Shown: positions 50,103 to 61,150, counted from the stretch's first letter. The stretch: DNA of 63,569 bases from Nemertoderma westbladi (GCA_032718475.1 JAUCBJ010004888.1:1-63569); one strand, 5' to 3'. Made by a program: numbers and translations. Notes: generated by a model not told the origin, from the letters alone.

Positions 50103-52730
50103 ATGCCAAGGAATTATAAACGGAAGTTGGGGGTCCACCTACTGACCTATGGGAATAACCCCCCTGATGTTATTACAGTATTAAGCGAGTATGCGAAGAA
50201 ATCACTAATGGGCGAATGACATACAGAAAGGCTTCAGAAACATTTAAAATCAATAAAGATAAACTGCATCGTACAATCAAGATGAAGTACCAACAAAAAC
50301 CTGGGGGGTCTACTTCATTAACAGCTGCGGAGGAAGAAATGTAATTAAGGTGAATTAAGGTTGTTTGTTAGCGGCCATCTTGAACGGCAGGGTAGAAAAG
50401 TGTCCCATTTCAAGGATGGTACATTACCTGGAAAGGACTGGGCCCTTGCCTTCATGAAGAGACATAGCCACAAACTGATAAAGGAGAACTAACAATACGT
50501 TTTGCTCAAAATATCAAGAATGTTTGGGCTGCTGTTACCCCAAAGGTGTTTCGCGACTATTTTGATGCACTAAAGTTGACTTTAACTGGTGTGGGTGTGA
50601 CGTCCAGTCATATAATCAACTATGACGAAACTAATTTTACTGACGACCCTGGCTGGCTCTGGGTCAAAAGGAATATTTGTAAGAGGGCTGCGAAGTATCC
50701 GTATGCATATCGTGTGATGGATTCATCCAAGTCAAGTAAGTTAGTCATGTTTGCTGGGTGTGCTGATGCCTTCCCTCCATAGTCCATATGTGGTGTTTAA
50801 GGCTGTTAATATGTGGGATATGTGGACCAGAGGTGGATATCCTGGAACAAGATACAATCGTACCAAATCAGGATGGTTTGATTTGCGAAATTTCGAAGAT
50901 TGGTTCTAAGAGATAGTTGTACCATATGACCTTTGGAATGAACCAAAGGTTTTAATCGGATACAACTTGTCTTCGCATGTTTCTCTAAAGGTAGTACAGA
51001 GATGTGAGGAACTTAATATTAGAATGGTGTTTCTGCCAGCCAATTCCACACATGTGTGCCAACCTCTTGACGTAGCCTACTTCAGGCCAATGGAGAGGAT
51101 ATGGAGGATCATATTGGAGGAAGAGAATTTGAAAATGAGGTCTGGGGAAACAATACAGAAGGACAGGTTTCCTTCTCTGTTGAAGCGGGTATTGGATGGT
51201 CTTATCCCAACCCAACCCAAGTCAATACATTGAAGCGGGTGTTTGAAGCTACTGGTATCTTTCCATTCAATCCAGAACAGGTCTTGAAACGTCTCCCATC
51301 AGAGGATGTAGAGGGGCAAGGTGCTGCTTTAGCAGTGAATGAATCGATCTTGGAACATTTGCGAATATTGCGATATGGAATGGAAGGTCAGCCACGTCGG
51401 AAGCAAAGAAAGAAAGGGATAAATGTAGCACCTGGAGTCAGCATTCGTGGCCAGGATTTTGTAAGCAGTAATGGCGAGGAGGTTGACAGTGAGTATTGTG
51501 AAGATGAAGAACAGGGATATGGAGACAAAGATTATAGTGATGCCACAAGTGTTGGGGATGAAGACTTGGCACTTGGGCATAGGAAGTGAGCCGACTAGTG
51601 AGGCAACGGGGGTGTGTAGATATCTGTCATCTATGCAGGATAAACCCAGATGGTGTTTCCTCACAATGGGTGCAATGTGATAGTTGTGATCACTGGTTTT
51701 GTGGGAATTGTATTCCTTCTGACCAGGTTGGAATTCATGCATGAGCGCGCAGGTACGCTTTGTTGTTTTGAAATCACCGCGCACCTGAAATTGGCTCATC
51801 GCACAGCTCATCATAATCCATACAAAATCGCGCAGCTCATGTCATGCATATCTCAAAAAATCGCACAGTTCATAAGAACAATTTTACATTCCTATTTTAC
51901 AAGTTTGAGCGTTTTAAGCTTATCTTTACTTCTGTCTGTCTAGGCTTACATAATAAATGTAATTTTTGCAACATCAAAATTGTTAATATTAAAAAATATT
52001 TTTATAATCCACTACTACTGTACTATGGTGGCCCATTGGGCTCACTGCTTTTATAACATAAAATATTATTTTAGATTACAAACAAAACATGTAATTTCAA
52101 AAAAACGAATATTGAAATAGGTACCAGTCAGCCAGTCTGCCAGTAATAATTGGCTTTATAATTAAGTCATACTTATAATACATTGTTACTTTCTGACTTC
52201 ACCTGTATACTAACGTAACATCGGCATAGCATAGACCTAATAACAATACAACAATAGAGTACTGTAGTTAAAATAAATAGACAAATTCAGCTCCGGTTGC
52301 CGGTATTACAGTATTATGGTGAAGTGATTTGACTGTTTGAAGAATTGTAAATGAGAAACTAATGCGAGCGAAGGGAGCGAAATTTTAAGCGAAGTATTTT
52401 CGTGATTTCAATTAATTTGTGGTGCGCATCAGAGGCAGAGCTGCGCGCTGAGGCGCAACGCGCACCTGTCTCACCCGAACGCGCACCTGTCTCACCCAAA
52501 CGCGCAACGCGCATCTGGTTTGCGGTCATTCGCGCAGGTACGCGTCCGAGTTTTGCAGCATGAATTCCAACCTGGCCTTCTGATGAGTATTATCTGCTAG
52601 AAGAATGGTTCTGTGAGGAATGCATTGTGGCTATGGGACAAGGAGAGGATCAAGGAATAGAAACGGTAGCGATATCGATTATGCAGACATCGGGGATATT
52701 TCCGAACTTGAAGAAATGTTAGATTAACTT
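50103..52730 (+). pseudogene. pogo-family transposase with C-terminal PHD finger, inactivated
   Basis: The order is N-terminal MPRNYKRKLGVH; a psq-type helix-turn-helix (TYRKASETFKINKDKLHR) after a frameshift; a CENP-B-like second DNA-binding part (PGKDWALAFMKRHSH); and a DDE domain with INYDETNFTDDPGW near 50620 and STHVCQPLDVAYF near 51040. A C-terminal PHD finger follows from 51613 (ICHLC, then WVQCDSCDHWFCGNC). Frameshifts and stops separate the blocks. The middle catalytic Asp of the usual DN-SSH motif reads Tyr here (LIGYNLSSH, about 50957-50983). The PHD finger is cut by a hAT MITE at 51723-52575 and resumes with EYYLLEEWFCEECI. The reaction would be cut-and-paste transposition; this copy cannot encode an active enzyme. 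Confidence 0.88.
51723..52575. mobile_element. hAT-type MITE, copy 2 (853 bp), inside the PHD finger
   Basis: Same family as 34529-35442: same termini CCAGGTTGGAATTCATGC and GCATGAATTCCAACCTGG and a similar interior with a few indels. An 8-bp TSD, CCTTCTGA, lies at 51715-51722 and 52576-52583. Removing the element and one TSD copy rejoins the PHD-finger reading frame at IPSDEYY, which proves the boundaries. Confidence 0.95.
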
Positions 52731-53848
52731 GAAAGTAGACCTGGCTGCCTCGTGCAGGTTGATTGAACGAACATAGTAATGGTTGGACGGACGTAGGATA
52801 ACAAATGCAATGCATGTATAGTATAATCAAATAAGATTACTTAGGCTTGTGGTTTTAAACTTAAGAAAAACGTTTTTTTATTTTTTTATTTAACATTCAT
52901 ATTTGCAATAATTGTAATAAAATGCAGCACATAATACAGTAATAAATAAGGCGGAATTGTTAATAATACGATTTCTAATATTTATCTACTTAACTATTAT
53001 TATGCAGTGTAATTTTCTAATATTGGTCTACTTAACTATATAAATCCCCGGGTGCCATTATTTTATGTCATTATGCCATTATGTGACTTACATTTTTAAG
53101 TTTCACTAAAACTTTGTTTATTAATATTGAGCTTTGTAATAATTGTATTGTAATGCAGTATATAATTCAGTAATAATGCCTAGTTGTTAATAATACGTTT
53201 CTAATATTTATCTACTTTCTACTTAACAAATCAATCTTATGTTTATCTTCACTAATTTTGTTAAAAATATAATGAAAATTGCTGTAAAACAAACTCCATG
53301 TATTGAATATATGGGGTTTGTTTTATGGCAAATTTTTTTAAAACATGCACAGTGTCCCATCTCACCCCTTAACATGTTTAAAGTGATACTTACGTAGCAC
53401 TATTATATGAAGCAATACGGAAATGTATGGTGTCTCAAGTCAACCCATCTGGTGGGGTGACTTGAGTTGAGACAGAGTTTAAACCAGTATTCCCCTTAGT
53501 ATTTCCTTTCAAAAAATAATAAACTTTATTGATTATTCTTATTATAACAAAATATATTTAATAAATTCCGAAAAAAGTGTCTCATTTCACCCCACGCTAC
53601 GGTAACATAGTTTTTAAGAATCGAACGTAACCTCAATTATGTTACATTGGATCCTATAACTATGTTACATTCGATCTACAAATTACAAAGCCCGAATGTC
53701 AGAATGTAGGCCTAACATATATTTATTTCTGTTAACCGATGAAATGTTTCCTTTATTTACAGGAAGAAACAGTTTGGTGAGTACAAAACAAAGACCCAAG
53801 ACACAAGACCCAATTAAGTAACCCTCTGTAACCTGCATAATCTTGTAA

Positions 53849-54079
53849 AAAAAAAGCAAACAGTCGGCCGAAGCCGGAGGCGACCCAAAGGCTCCTCCTT
53901 CGATAGCTGCTACCCGAGGGTAGGGGTGGGCGCTACTCCTATCCCAAGGTTTGCTCCCAGTAATTTAACTGGTACTCATTTTATCGACCCCAGTGGATGA
54001 AAGGCTAAGTGGACCCTGGCGGGGCTGAACCTGCAACCAATAGATTGCAGGCCCGGCGCTCTACCAACTGAGCTACCCC
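53849..54079 (-). mobile_element. tRNA-derived SINE with 14-bp target duplication
   Basis: On the minus strand the element opens with a tRNA-like head, GGGGTAGCTCAGTTGGTAGA (A box) and GGTTGCAGGTTCAGCCCCGC (B box region). A body follows with CCACTGGGGTCGATAAAATG and AGTACCAGTT, a motif seen in several invertebrate SINEs. It ends in a short T run. GCATAATCTTGTAA flanks it at 53835-53848 and 54080-54093, a LINE-type TSD. Transcription would be by RNA polymerase III (family knowledge). Confidence 0.88.
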
Positions 54080-54250
54080 GCATAATCTTGTAACATGTGT
54101 TAACTTTCGTTTATTGTTTTGGTTCCCCCAACACGCCTCTGTAACCTGCTCCTTTAAAGAAAAGTACCGGTAACTTGCATAATCTTGTAACATGTGTTAA
54201 CTTTCGTTTTTTTGTTTTGGTTCCCCCAACACGCCTCTGTCCTGCTCCAT
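54080..54250. repeat. Tandem duplication of a ~97-bp segment beside the SINE
   Basis: GCATAATCTTGTAACATGTG...GGTTCCCCCAACACGCCTCT occurs twice in a row (from 54080 and from 54177). Confidence 0.85.
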
Positions 54251-54510
54251 TAAATGGCAATGTTACATTCGGGCATAGTAATTTGTAGATCGAATGTAAC
54301 ATTGGATAGGATCCAATGTAACATAATTGCGGTTACGTTCGATACGTAATAACTGTTACATTCGATCCTGATTACGTTCGGTCATGTATCCGGTGGTGTT
54401 GAGGTGTTGGTGTTGCTCATTTCTACGCCAGCTCCCAGCGCAAGTTCAGAAGTTGAAATGCACCGCCGAACTCTTCCTTCAATGTTCGCTACCGGTACAT
54501 GTAAGAGTAA

Positions 54511-54620
54511 AACTTTTCAATAGGGCCCACAGTGTGGGCCCTATTGAAAAGTTGGGAAAAATGGGTTTTGTTATGGTGGCTGTTGGTGTGGGCCGCCCAC
54601 AGCCGCCATTACAAAACCCA
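54511..54620. repeat. Two hairpins in the ELL 5' flank
   Basis: A perfect palindrome with 21-bp arms and a one-base centre at 54511-54553 (AACTTTTCAATAGGGCCCAC and its complement). Right after it, 22-bp arms with two mismatches lie at 54562-54583 and 54599-54620 (TGGGTTTTGTTATGGTGGCT). They end 300 bp before the ELL start codon. The rest of the flank, 54390-54919, shows nothing else clear. Confidence 0.88.
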
Positions 54621-54919
54621 TCACCACCGCAGCGTCATGGCACCAGGGCACTGGCCCCGCACTGCCGCACCCGCTAGCCAGCTGTTAATTCCTTCTTTAT
54701 TTTTATTTAGACTTAGACCTATAATTATCTGGATAGACTAATAGATAGGCCTAGTGCTGTCAGCTGTAGGCCAGGCTGCCTAGTGTATTGTAATATATCA
54801 GTAGATCTACCCCCTACAGACACCCCCTACCGTCTGACCGTTATTGATAGGGCCTACACTACAGACAGACAGCGTTCGATTGCATCCATTCATTAGTCCA
54901 GTAGTCTGATAAAAGTATA

Positions 54920-56431
54920 ATGTCCGCTGGAAATGTTGCCAAGAAAATTAATTTTAAGAGGTTCATTACGACTAACAGTGACTCAGTAGTCGCGGTCCAC
55001 GTAAAACTAACCGACGCTGCTTTCTCGGCAATCCAACAGCTACTGCAAGGCGGAAGAAAAACCACCACTAAATCACCCAGGGCAGAGATTCAATTCCGTG
55101 GGAATTCTGGTAGGGTTTTACTTCCTCAGAGCGACGGCAATGCCAAGCTATTCGAGTTCAACATTTCCCCGTTGGCCGGACTCGGTTCTGCTGCTTCTGC
55201 CGCCAAGGTTGACGTTGTTTACTTACCCGTCGCCGCAACCCAACCGGTGTCTGTCATATCCAGCATCTACTTCAAGTTACAATTTCAGGCCACTGAAGAT
55301 GTTTATAACGCCACGAAGGAGCGTGTGGCGGCGGTGGACGAACAACTCAAAAAGAACCACACAATTGAAATCAAATTAAAATCTTCGAAAAATTCCTCCT
55401 CGAGATTGAAACCGAAAGGTATTAGCGTTGTTTCCGCCCCTAGTAGATTGTCTACAGCGCCTGGTAGGTTACCATCAGGTCCAAGTAGGTTGCCCTCGGG
55501 TACAAGTAGGTTGCCATCGGGTCCCAATAGGTTGCCCACGGTGTCTGCTCGCCCAGAGCCCAGACCCGATCCCAGGCCACCCGCCACCGCGGATGATATC
55601 TCTCCAGCCACACTGCGATCCCTTCGCGAGTCCGTCGTCAATCTGCTGGCGATCCGACCGATGAAGATCGCCGTTCTCATTCTCCGACTCGATAAGCTTG
55701 GGTTCACCTCGTCCGATCGGAAGTTCCTTCCGTCTGTCCTGGACGAGGTTGCGTCGCTAGGCGACAGGGGGTACAGTCTGCTGGCCCCACTGTGGGCCGA
55801 GGTCAGTCCGGGGTGGTCGCAGTACTCGGCAGCGGAGCGGCAGGTTGTAGCGGAAAAGAGAGAGAAGGAGGTCCCGAGGCAGAGTTCGGTTAATCGTAAA
55901 CGGAGGAGATCGCAGTGCGGGGAGGTTGTGGGGCAGCGCGTAGGTGAGGGGCGTGTAAGGACGGGCGCAGGGCGCCGTGTAGCGGAAGGCGTGGGTCAGT
56001 CGCTAGTGAGTAGCTCAGTGGGCCGTCCCCCTGAGGCCCCCCCGCCCCCGGCGGATCCCCTCAACAACAACCACGCCCCCCAGACTCCCAGCACTGCACC
56101 CGAACACACCCACTACCCCCCCATCGCTACCGACTCCGATCGTGAACGCTATCACTCAGAGTTTGACGCGATGTACCCGCAGTACAAAGGGGTCTTCCAG
56201 AAACTCGTTAAGGTTAAGGATTCCTTCGCTGCCCTCGAGAAGGAGTTGGAAGGAACGGAGGAGGGAACTGCGCGTCGGAACGCTGTCGAGGATAAGATAA
56301 TTAAGGCCTACGGGAAGTTGGAACGCGATGAAAACTTCCTAGCCGACAGAATGATGTGCTACAAGCTGCAGGAACAGTTGGAATCACTGAAACTCCGCAT
56401 ACTAGAGTATGATGGGACAGTGGGACAATGA
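54920..56431 (+). CDS. ELL: RNA polymerase II elongation factor ELL, intronless
   Basis: 503 codons in a single open frame, ATG 54920 to TGA 56429-56431. ELL works in the nucleus, suppressing transient pausing of RNA polymerase II, as part of super and little elongation complexes (family knowledge). The N-terminal ELL domain is recognisable from VVAVHVKLTDAAFSAIQQ (residues about 23-40) through FRGNSGRVLLPQ to the winged-helix-like LLAIRPMKIAVLILRLDKLG near residues 240-262. A basic and Pro-rich linker follows, and the C-terminal occludin/ELL domain runs from about residue 405 (DRERYHSEFDAMYPQYKGVF) to the end, with coiled-coil character. Residues about 172-212 hold an in-frame repeat of RLPSGPS-type heptads. 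The protein is shorter than vertebrate ELL (about 620). No introns and no poly(A) scar. The reading frame is GC-rich compared with its flanks. Confidence 0.93.
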   Translation: MSAGNVAKKINFKRFITTNSDSVVAVHVKLTDAAFSAIQQLLQGGRKTTTKSPRAEIQFRGNSGRVLLPQSDGNAKLFEFNISPLAGLGSAASAAKVDVVYLPVAATQPVSVISSIYFKLQFQATEDVYNATKERVAAVDEQLKKNHTIEIKLKSSKNSSSRLKPKGISVVSAPSRLSTAPGRLPSGPSRLPSGTSRLPSGPNRLPTVSARPEPRPDPRPPATADDISPATLRSLRESVVNLLAIRPMKIAVLILRLDKLGFTSSDRKFLPSVLDEVASLGDRGYSLLAPLWAEVSPGWSQYSAAERQVVAEKREKEVPRQSSVNRKRRRSQCGEVVGQRVGEGRVRTGAGRRVAEGVGQSLVSSSVGRPPEAPPPPADPLNNNHAPQTPSTAPEHTHYPPIATDSDRERYHSEFDAMYPQYKGVFQKLVKVKDSFAALEKELEGTEEGTARRNAVEDKIIKAYGKLERDENFLADRMMCYKLQEQLESLKLRILEYDGTVGQ

Positions 56432-56644
56432 GTAATCATCTGTTTTCCAAATATTATTATGCAATTCAAGATTATACTGTAATAATGATCTATCTAACTT
56501 ACGTTTGTTTATATACCTTGGTGCACTTATGGGTATATATTGTGAGGTGCAATGTGTGTGTCTGTTTGTGTGATTGGGTGGGTACTGACTGTGCGATGGT
56601 TTAGGCAAGTTAATAATTTTTCCATTTATAGTATGATGTAGCTA

Positions 56645-56650
56645 AATAAA
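56645..56650 (+). promoter_or_regulatory. Likely ELL polyadenylation signal
   Basis: AATAAA, 214 bp after the ELL stop codon, is the first strong signal downstream; it predicts a short 3' UTR. Confidence 0.6.
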
Positions 56651-57648
56651 GTCTCGAAAAGCTAAGTTATTTTTATACATGGGGGTATTCTATTCTGTTA
56701 TATATAGACTTATATAGGTAGGAGGATGTTAAATCCTCCTCTATGTCTCTGTCTATCGATGTTCGATAAAATTATATTAAGAAAACACATATTTTTGAAA
56801 ATATTGCGGGCCAATTTTGTGGATATTTAGTCTTCTGGTGGTGGTACACAGCTCATTGTTGGCCCATTTGAACCACAATCATCGTTTTACTGCGGGGTAT
56901 CGATAAATATACACTTACAAAACAATAATATAGTGTTTATATCTCTAAATATACCACAAAACAACCAATGAGGATGGATGTACGAGTTATGCAATTTGGT
57001 GATTCAAACAGAAACATTCGCATGTCTGATAATTAATTATGTTTTCATATTTGTTTATAATATAAACCAAACAATAGGAGAGAGTGCGTCTAGCTGCATA
57101 GGTTGTTGGTTAATTTGTTAAATTATATTATAATTAAATAGTTCCGCTAGCTGGTAATTCATCGTTATTTATCCTATTTAACTCACTATTACATTGGTAT
57201 CTGACGTATTAGTATTTATTTCATAGAGTTAAAGTTATAATAATATTATTAATCTCGAATTGTGCTTTCAACTTAATTATATTTACAGAAAAAGTCATAT
57301 TATAATTTACAGTTAGTTATGTGTCGAGTAACTCTAAAAACCTTGAGATAGGCTCTAATCAGCTGTTATTTGCGTCGATTTTTCCCTTGGAGATAAATGA
57401 ATTTTGATTTCTCTCCATCACAACTGCAACCGATCTCAATACCTTTCGGTGTGGTCTAAAACTATTCAACAGGGCCTATCAGTAACGGCAGCTATATTCT
57501 CTCCCTCTCTTTTAGCGCCTTCGAATCTGACTTGATGGAGTTAGGGCGCTCTAATAATAACTGCTTATTATTATTAGCGAGACCTCTAGTATTCACTCCG
57601 TTGTTGTTGTTGTTAATTTCTCGTTAGGTTTTGGTATTAAGGATTGAT
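56651..57648. other. Downstream of ELL, no gene seen
   Basis: AT-rich non-coding sequence; nothing recognised. Confidence 0.6.
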
Positions 57649-57649
57649 A

Positions 57650-57725
57650 AGGCCCCAGTGGTTCAGTTGGCAGAGCGTGGGACTTGGAATTTTTAGGTAT
57701 CGAGTTCAATCCCCCATTGGTGAAT
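57650..57725 (+). tRNA. tRNA-like sequence (pseudo-tRNA or SINE head)
   Basis: An A-box-like TGGTTCAGTTGGCAGAGCG and a B-box-like GAGTTCAATCC are spaced as in a tRNA. The acceptor stem does not pair cleanly and the anticodon arm is weak, so a SINE head or a decayed tRNA is more likely than a working gene. A run of T follows. Confidence 0.4.
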
Positions 57726-58232
57726 GTTTTTTTTGTTGTAAGATTGTTGTAAGACTGAAGATCATGTCCGTGAGCATTTTGTTGGAAACATTTAACTCTT
57801 TGTGGATGATCTTTTATTTTACAGTGACAGTGAGCGGCCATACCGTAAAGTGGTCCAAAGAGAATGGTCTCGAAGTTAACTTGCGGAAAATCACGGTAAT
57901 TAAATTTCGCCGGGGCGGGCGCCTTTGTGCAGATGACAAATTTCAATACGATGGGACCGCTGTAACCAACTCGTACACGCATTGCATCGATTGTTTGCAA
58001 AGCACTAATTGCTGCTCATGCTATACACAAACCGCACTTACTTTAACTTTTGCGCTCCATAAAGCTCTTCAAACTATAAGGTACAACCGATACTATCCTA
58101 CGTAACCATGAGATCTGGCCATTCCTGTCAGTGGCAAACCTAGAATCTCTCGACAAAATTAAATACAGCATAGGCCTACTTGAAGAGAGTTCTAGGTTTG
58201 CACAAATCAACACTGAATAGGTTGGTACTGGC

Positions 58233-60759
58233 TACTACTGCTAGGATCGGCATGCTGCATTGCAGCTGCATTTTTAAGAATGCTGTGCCGGCTTGTCAAC
58301 AAAATTGCACCGCCACAACTCCCTATTACCCATGACATTTGCTAGATCATCCGCATCTTCAAGGCCAGTGTCCTTTAAGATGCGTCTCAAGAAAGTCATG
58401 GGCTGTCCACCATGCTTATTCACTCCATGAGGCTGCCAAAGTACAAGATTATGCACTGGCTGGTTCTCACGGCGAAAGCAATGTCCTGCAAAGCGGAGGC
58501 GATTTTGTTCTAGTGTCAAGCTTGGGGGAACCAATGAGACACCTCCAATGTTATATAGTGTCTGGTTGGAGATGTGTGCATTGTACTTGACACAATGAAC
58601 CCGGCGTAGCATTCTTGTGAATGTGCCATCCAGAGATTTGGTGTCCTCAGCAGTTGGAGCCGAGCATGGACTCCCATAGAGGAGTACTGGAACTACTGCT
58701 GCTCTAAATAATCTAAATAATCTTACGTATTCGAAGGTCCTCACCTGACTTCCGGATCCATGATCCCAGGTAACAGAAGTCATCCACATGCTTAAGCATA
58801 CCATATTTTGAGCTTATGCTCATCCGATCAGAGACTTGCTGAGGACTTTCAAAGTTAACTGTCAAAATTTTGGTCTTTCTGGAGTTAATAAAAAGACCAA
58901 CACTAGAAGCAGCATGTTCTAATGAGCTGAGGAGCCGTTGGGCTCCCTGTAGTGATTCTGAGAGTACTCCTAAGTCATCAGCAAAGTCTAGATCAATTAG
59001 GTACTTGGCAAGATTTCCTCGACTTCTGGAGCCAGTAGGTGGAGTTATCATCACCCCATCATCATTATGATGATCTAAGGACGTGCGTAGAACATAGTCA
59101 AAACAATTATGAACAAGAATGGTGCAAGTGTGTCTCCTTGGAGGACGCCCCATAACACTTCAAATGGTTCTGTGTCACCGTCAACAGTAGACACAAATGT
59201 TGTCGAACCATCGTATACTGATCTGATTGCTGCAATAATTTCATCAGGAATCCCATATAATGAAAGTATGCTGAACATACGTGAGCGAGAGACTGAATCA
59301 AAGGCCTTGAAGAAATCAACAAAGATAACAGCCAGATGCCTGTCTTTCTTTTTTGATAATTCTTCAATTATCCTTCTAAATCTAAGTGCCAAAATGGGCT
59401 CCATGGTCCCACGACCTTTACGGAACCCATTCTGATTTCCACGGAGCAGTCTCTCAATGGGATCCCTGATGCGATTTAATAGAATCCTATTGTATAGCTT
59501 TGCAGCAATCGAGATCAATGAGATTCCCCGAAAAGAACCATATAGTGTTAGGTTTCCCTTCTTTGGAACTGGCACCAACTTATTTGTTTTTATTTCTTGT
59601 GGGACTCTTGTTGTTCGGTACATGTCTACTGTGATGGGATAGATGAGCTTTAAACACTCAGGTATTTTAAAGACCTCAGGGGGAACACCATCTACTCCAC
59701 TGGCACGATTGGTCTTAATGCTCTTTGCAGCAGCCTTCACTTCTGCAAAGGAGATATCGCCAATGGGAATATCTGGGAGTACAGACTCAGACACTTTTAC
59801 TTCTATAAAGTTATCAGGCAATACACTGTCATTATTGAGGAGCTTTTCAAAGTGGGCTTTCCAACCATTGAGGCGATCGGCTGGTGATTCAGCCTTAACC
59901 TTGGTGGTTGGTTGGCTTTTCAGCCCAGTAAGCAAATTGATCGATTTCCATGCCTGGGATGATTGCCTGCTGTCGTCAGCATCATTGATGGCATCAACCT
60001 GTTGGTTTATTAACTCCTGTAGATTAACAGAGTACTGCCTGTTCAGGGACCTAGATGCAGCCTTAACTGCATTCTTGGCCGCTATAGTCTGTTTGAGTCG
60101 GGACTCTTTCTGCGCCTTATGAAGGTCATTTCGGGACTTCTGAATTTTGTTGTCAGTCCAGGGGGCCCTTTTCCTGTTTCGAGGGTATACAGGAACTGTT
60201 TCTGCAGCTGCTAACTTAACTGCTTCTGTAAAGGCAGTATAGCCCTCACAGTGATCTGCCGCCTCAGAGGCAAGAGCCTCATCTCATACCTGTTGCTCAG
60301 CTGTAGTGTGAAGCTGGATCTCACACTTGGTTGTTGCAACAGAGAGGACCAGTCATGCCGCGGCAAGGCAGATTTCGTTGTTCTGCTAGCACGCAGACTA
60401 AGTCTTATCTTGGCCACAATAATGCGGTGATCACTGGAGAAGGGTCGAAGTGTAAATGCATTACAGTCTTGTATAAAGGCTCCTGTATTTCCTACGAAAC
60501 AGAATATGGTCTATCTGGGATTTGTGACCACTGGGTCCACTATGAGTCCATAGCTTTCAGGTTCGCTACTTGAACTGGGTTCCAGCCGAAAACAATCCAT
60601 TTCCAGAGATAAAATCCTGAAGATGGACAGAATTTCGGTTAACACTATTGCTATAGACCCAGGGCGATGTAGGTGATTGATGCAGACTTGCATTAAAGTC
60701 TCCCAGGAATGTTAAGAATGCATGCTGATCCACTCCATCAGTAGCTGCTTGTAGATTGT
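58233..60759 (-). mobile_element. LINE copy D, 5'-truncated, frame-broken
   Basis: Same family as copies A-C, in reverse orientation. It covers the endonuclease from just before the GDFNAS motif, then RT (DFFKAFDS, QGD, FADD), to the C-terminal KPAQHS and a short TAG tail. The frame is broken at several points, including near 60290, 59400, 59100 and 58730, with a small internal deletion near 58730. GGTACTGGC flanks it at 58224-58232 and 60760-60768, a 9-bp TSD showing a complete, 5'-truncated insertion. Confidence 0.93.
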
Positions 60760-60784
60760 GGTACTGGCACTTTGCAAAGAACAC

Positions 60785-61150
60785 AGCTTGGTTTATTAAG
60801 AGTTGGCCTCAGACATAAATCTACCTCCACGGGCGAATATGTTAAATGAGCTGTTTCGTTCACAGACCGGAGTTGCACTGGTCGTATTCAAATACAGAGA
60901 CATGTGGTCACGCGATTCGCTGTACACAGCTTCCACTATCATACCTGCCGGAACTACAACACCTTCCAGCTTGAGGAACCAGAATGTAGGCCTGTGATGA
61001 GCCTGTACCTACTATATACCACCTACTACATTGCAGAAAAAACTCAAAATCTCTGACTCAATGGGCCACTGAAACCGGTTAACTATCCGAAGCCCCTTGC
61101 TTACTTACCATTTTAATAAATTACGTTTTGTGTATAATATATTTTACTGC
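60785..61150. other. No gene seen
   Basis: Short non-coding stretch between LINE copy D and the next MITE. Confidence 0.5.

Larger units (their letters stand above)
49494..53602. mobile_element. pogo-like DNA transposon (4.1 kb) with TA target duplication
   Basis: Ends CCGTAGC and GCTACGG are inverted and flanked by TA on both sides (49492-49493 and 53603-53604). Next inward, GGGGTGACATGAGAC on the left matches GTGTCTCATTTCACCCC on the right. It contains the decayed transposase at 50103-52730 and a hAT MITE. More GGTGACTTGAGAC motifs occur subterminally near 49911 and 53457. Confidence 0.85.
49451..54379. mobile_element. Outer DNA transposon with long terminal inverted repeats, split by later insertions
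   Basis: The right end at about 54262-54379, reverse-complemented, reads GACCGAACGTAATCAGGATC...AATGTAAC...CGAACGTAACCGCAATTATG...GGATCC. The left end at 49467-49493 carries the first part up to GGATCGAATGTA, and the rest continues at 53603-53700 after the pogo insertion (ACATAG...CGAACGTAACCTCAATTATG). The arms match for more than 100 bp when the insertion is removed. GGTGGTGTTG occurs at both outer edges (49450-49460 and about 54380-54390), a possible 9-10-bp TSD, which would suit Mutator-like elements. The boundaries are good to a few bases only. Confidence 0.75.

Noticed and set aside
57644-58105. 153-codon plus frame after the tRNA-like sequence
   Set aside because: Begins inside the tRNA-like stretch, with no domain and atypical composition; chance open frame.
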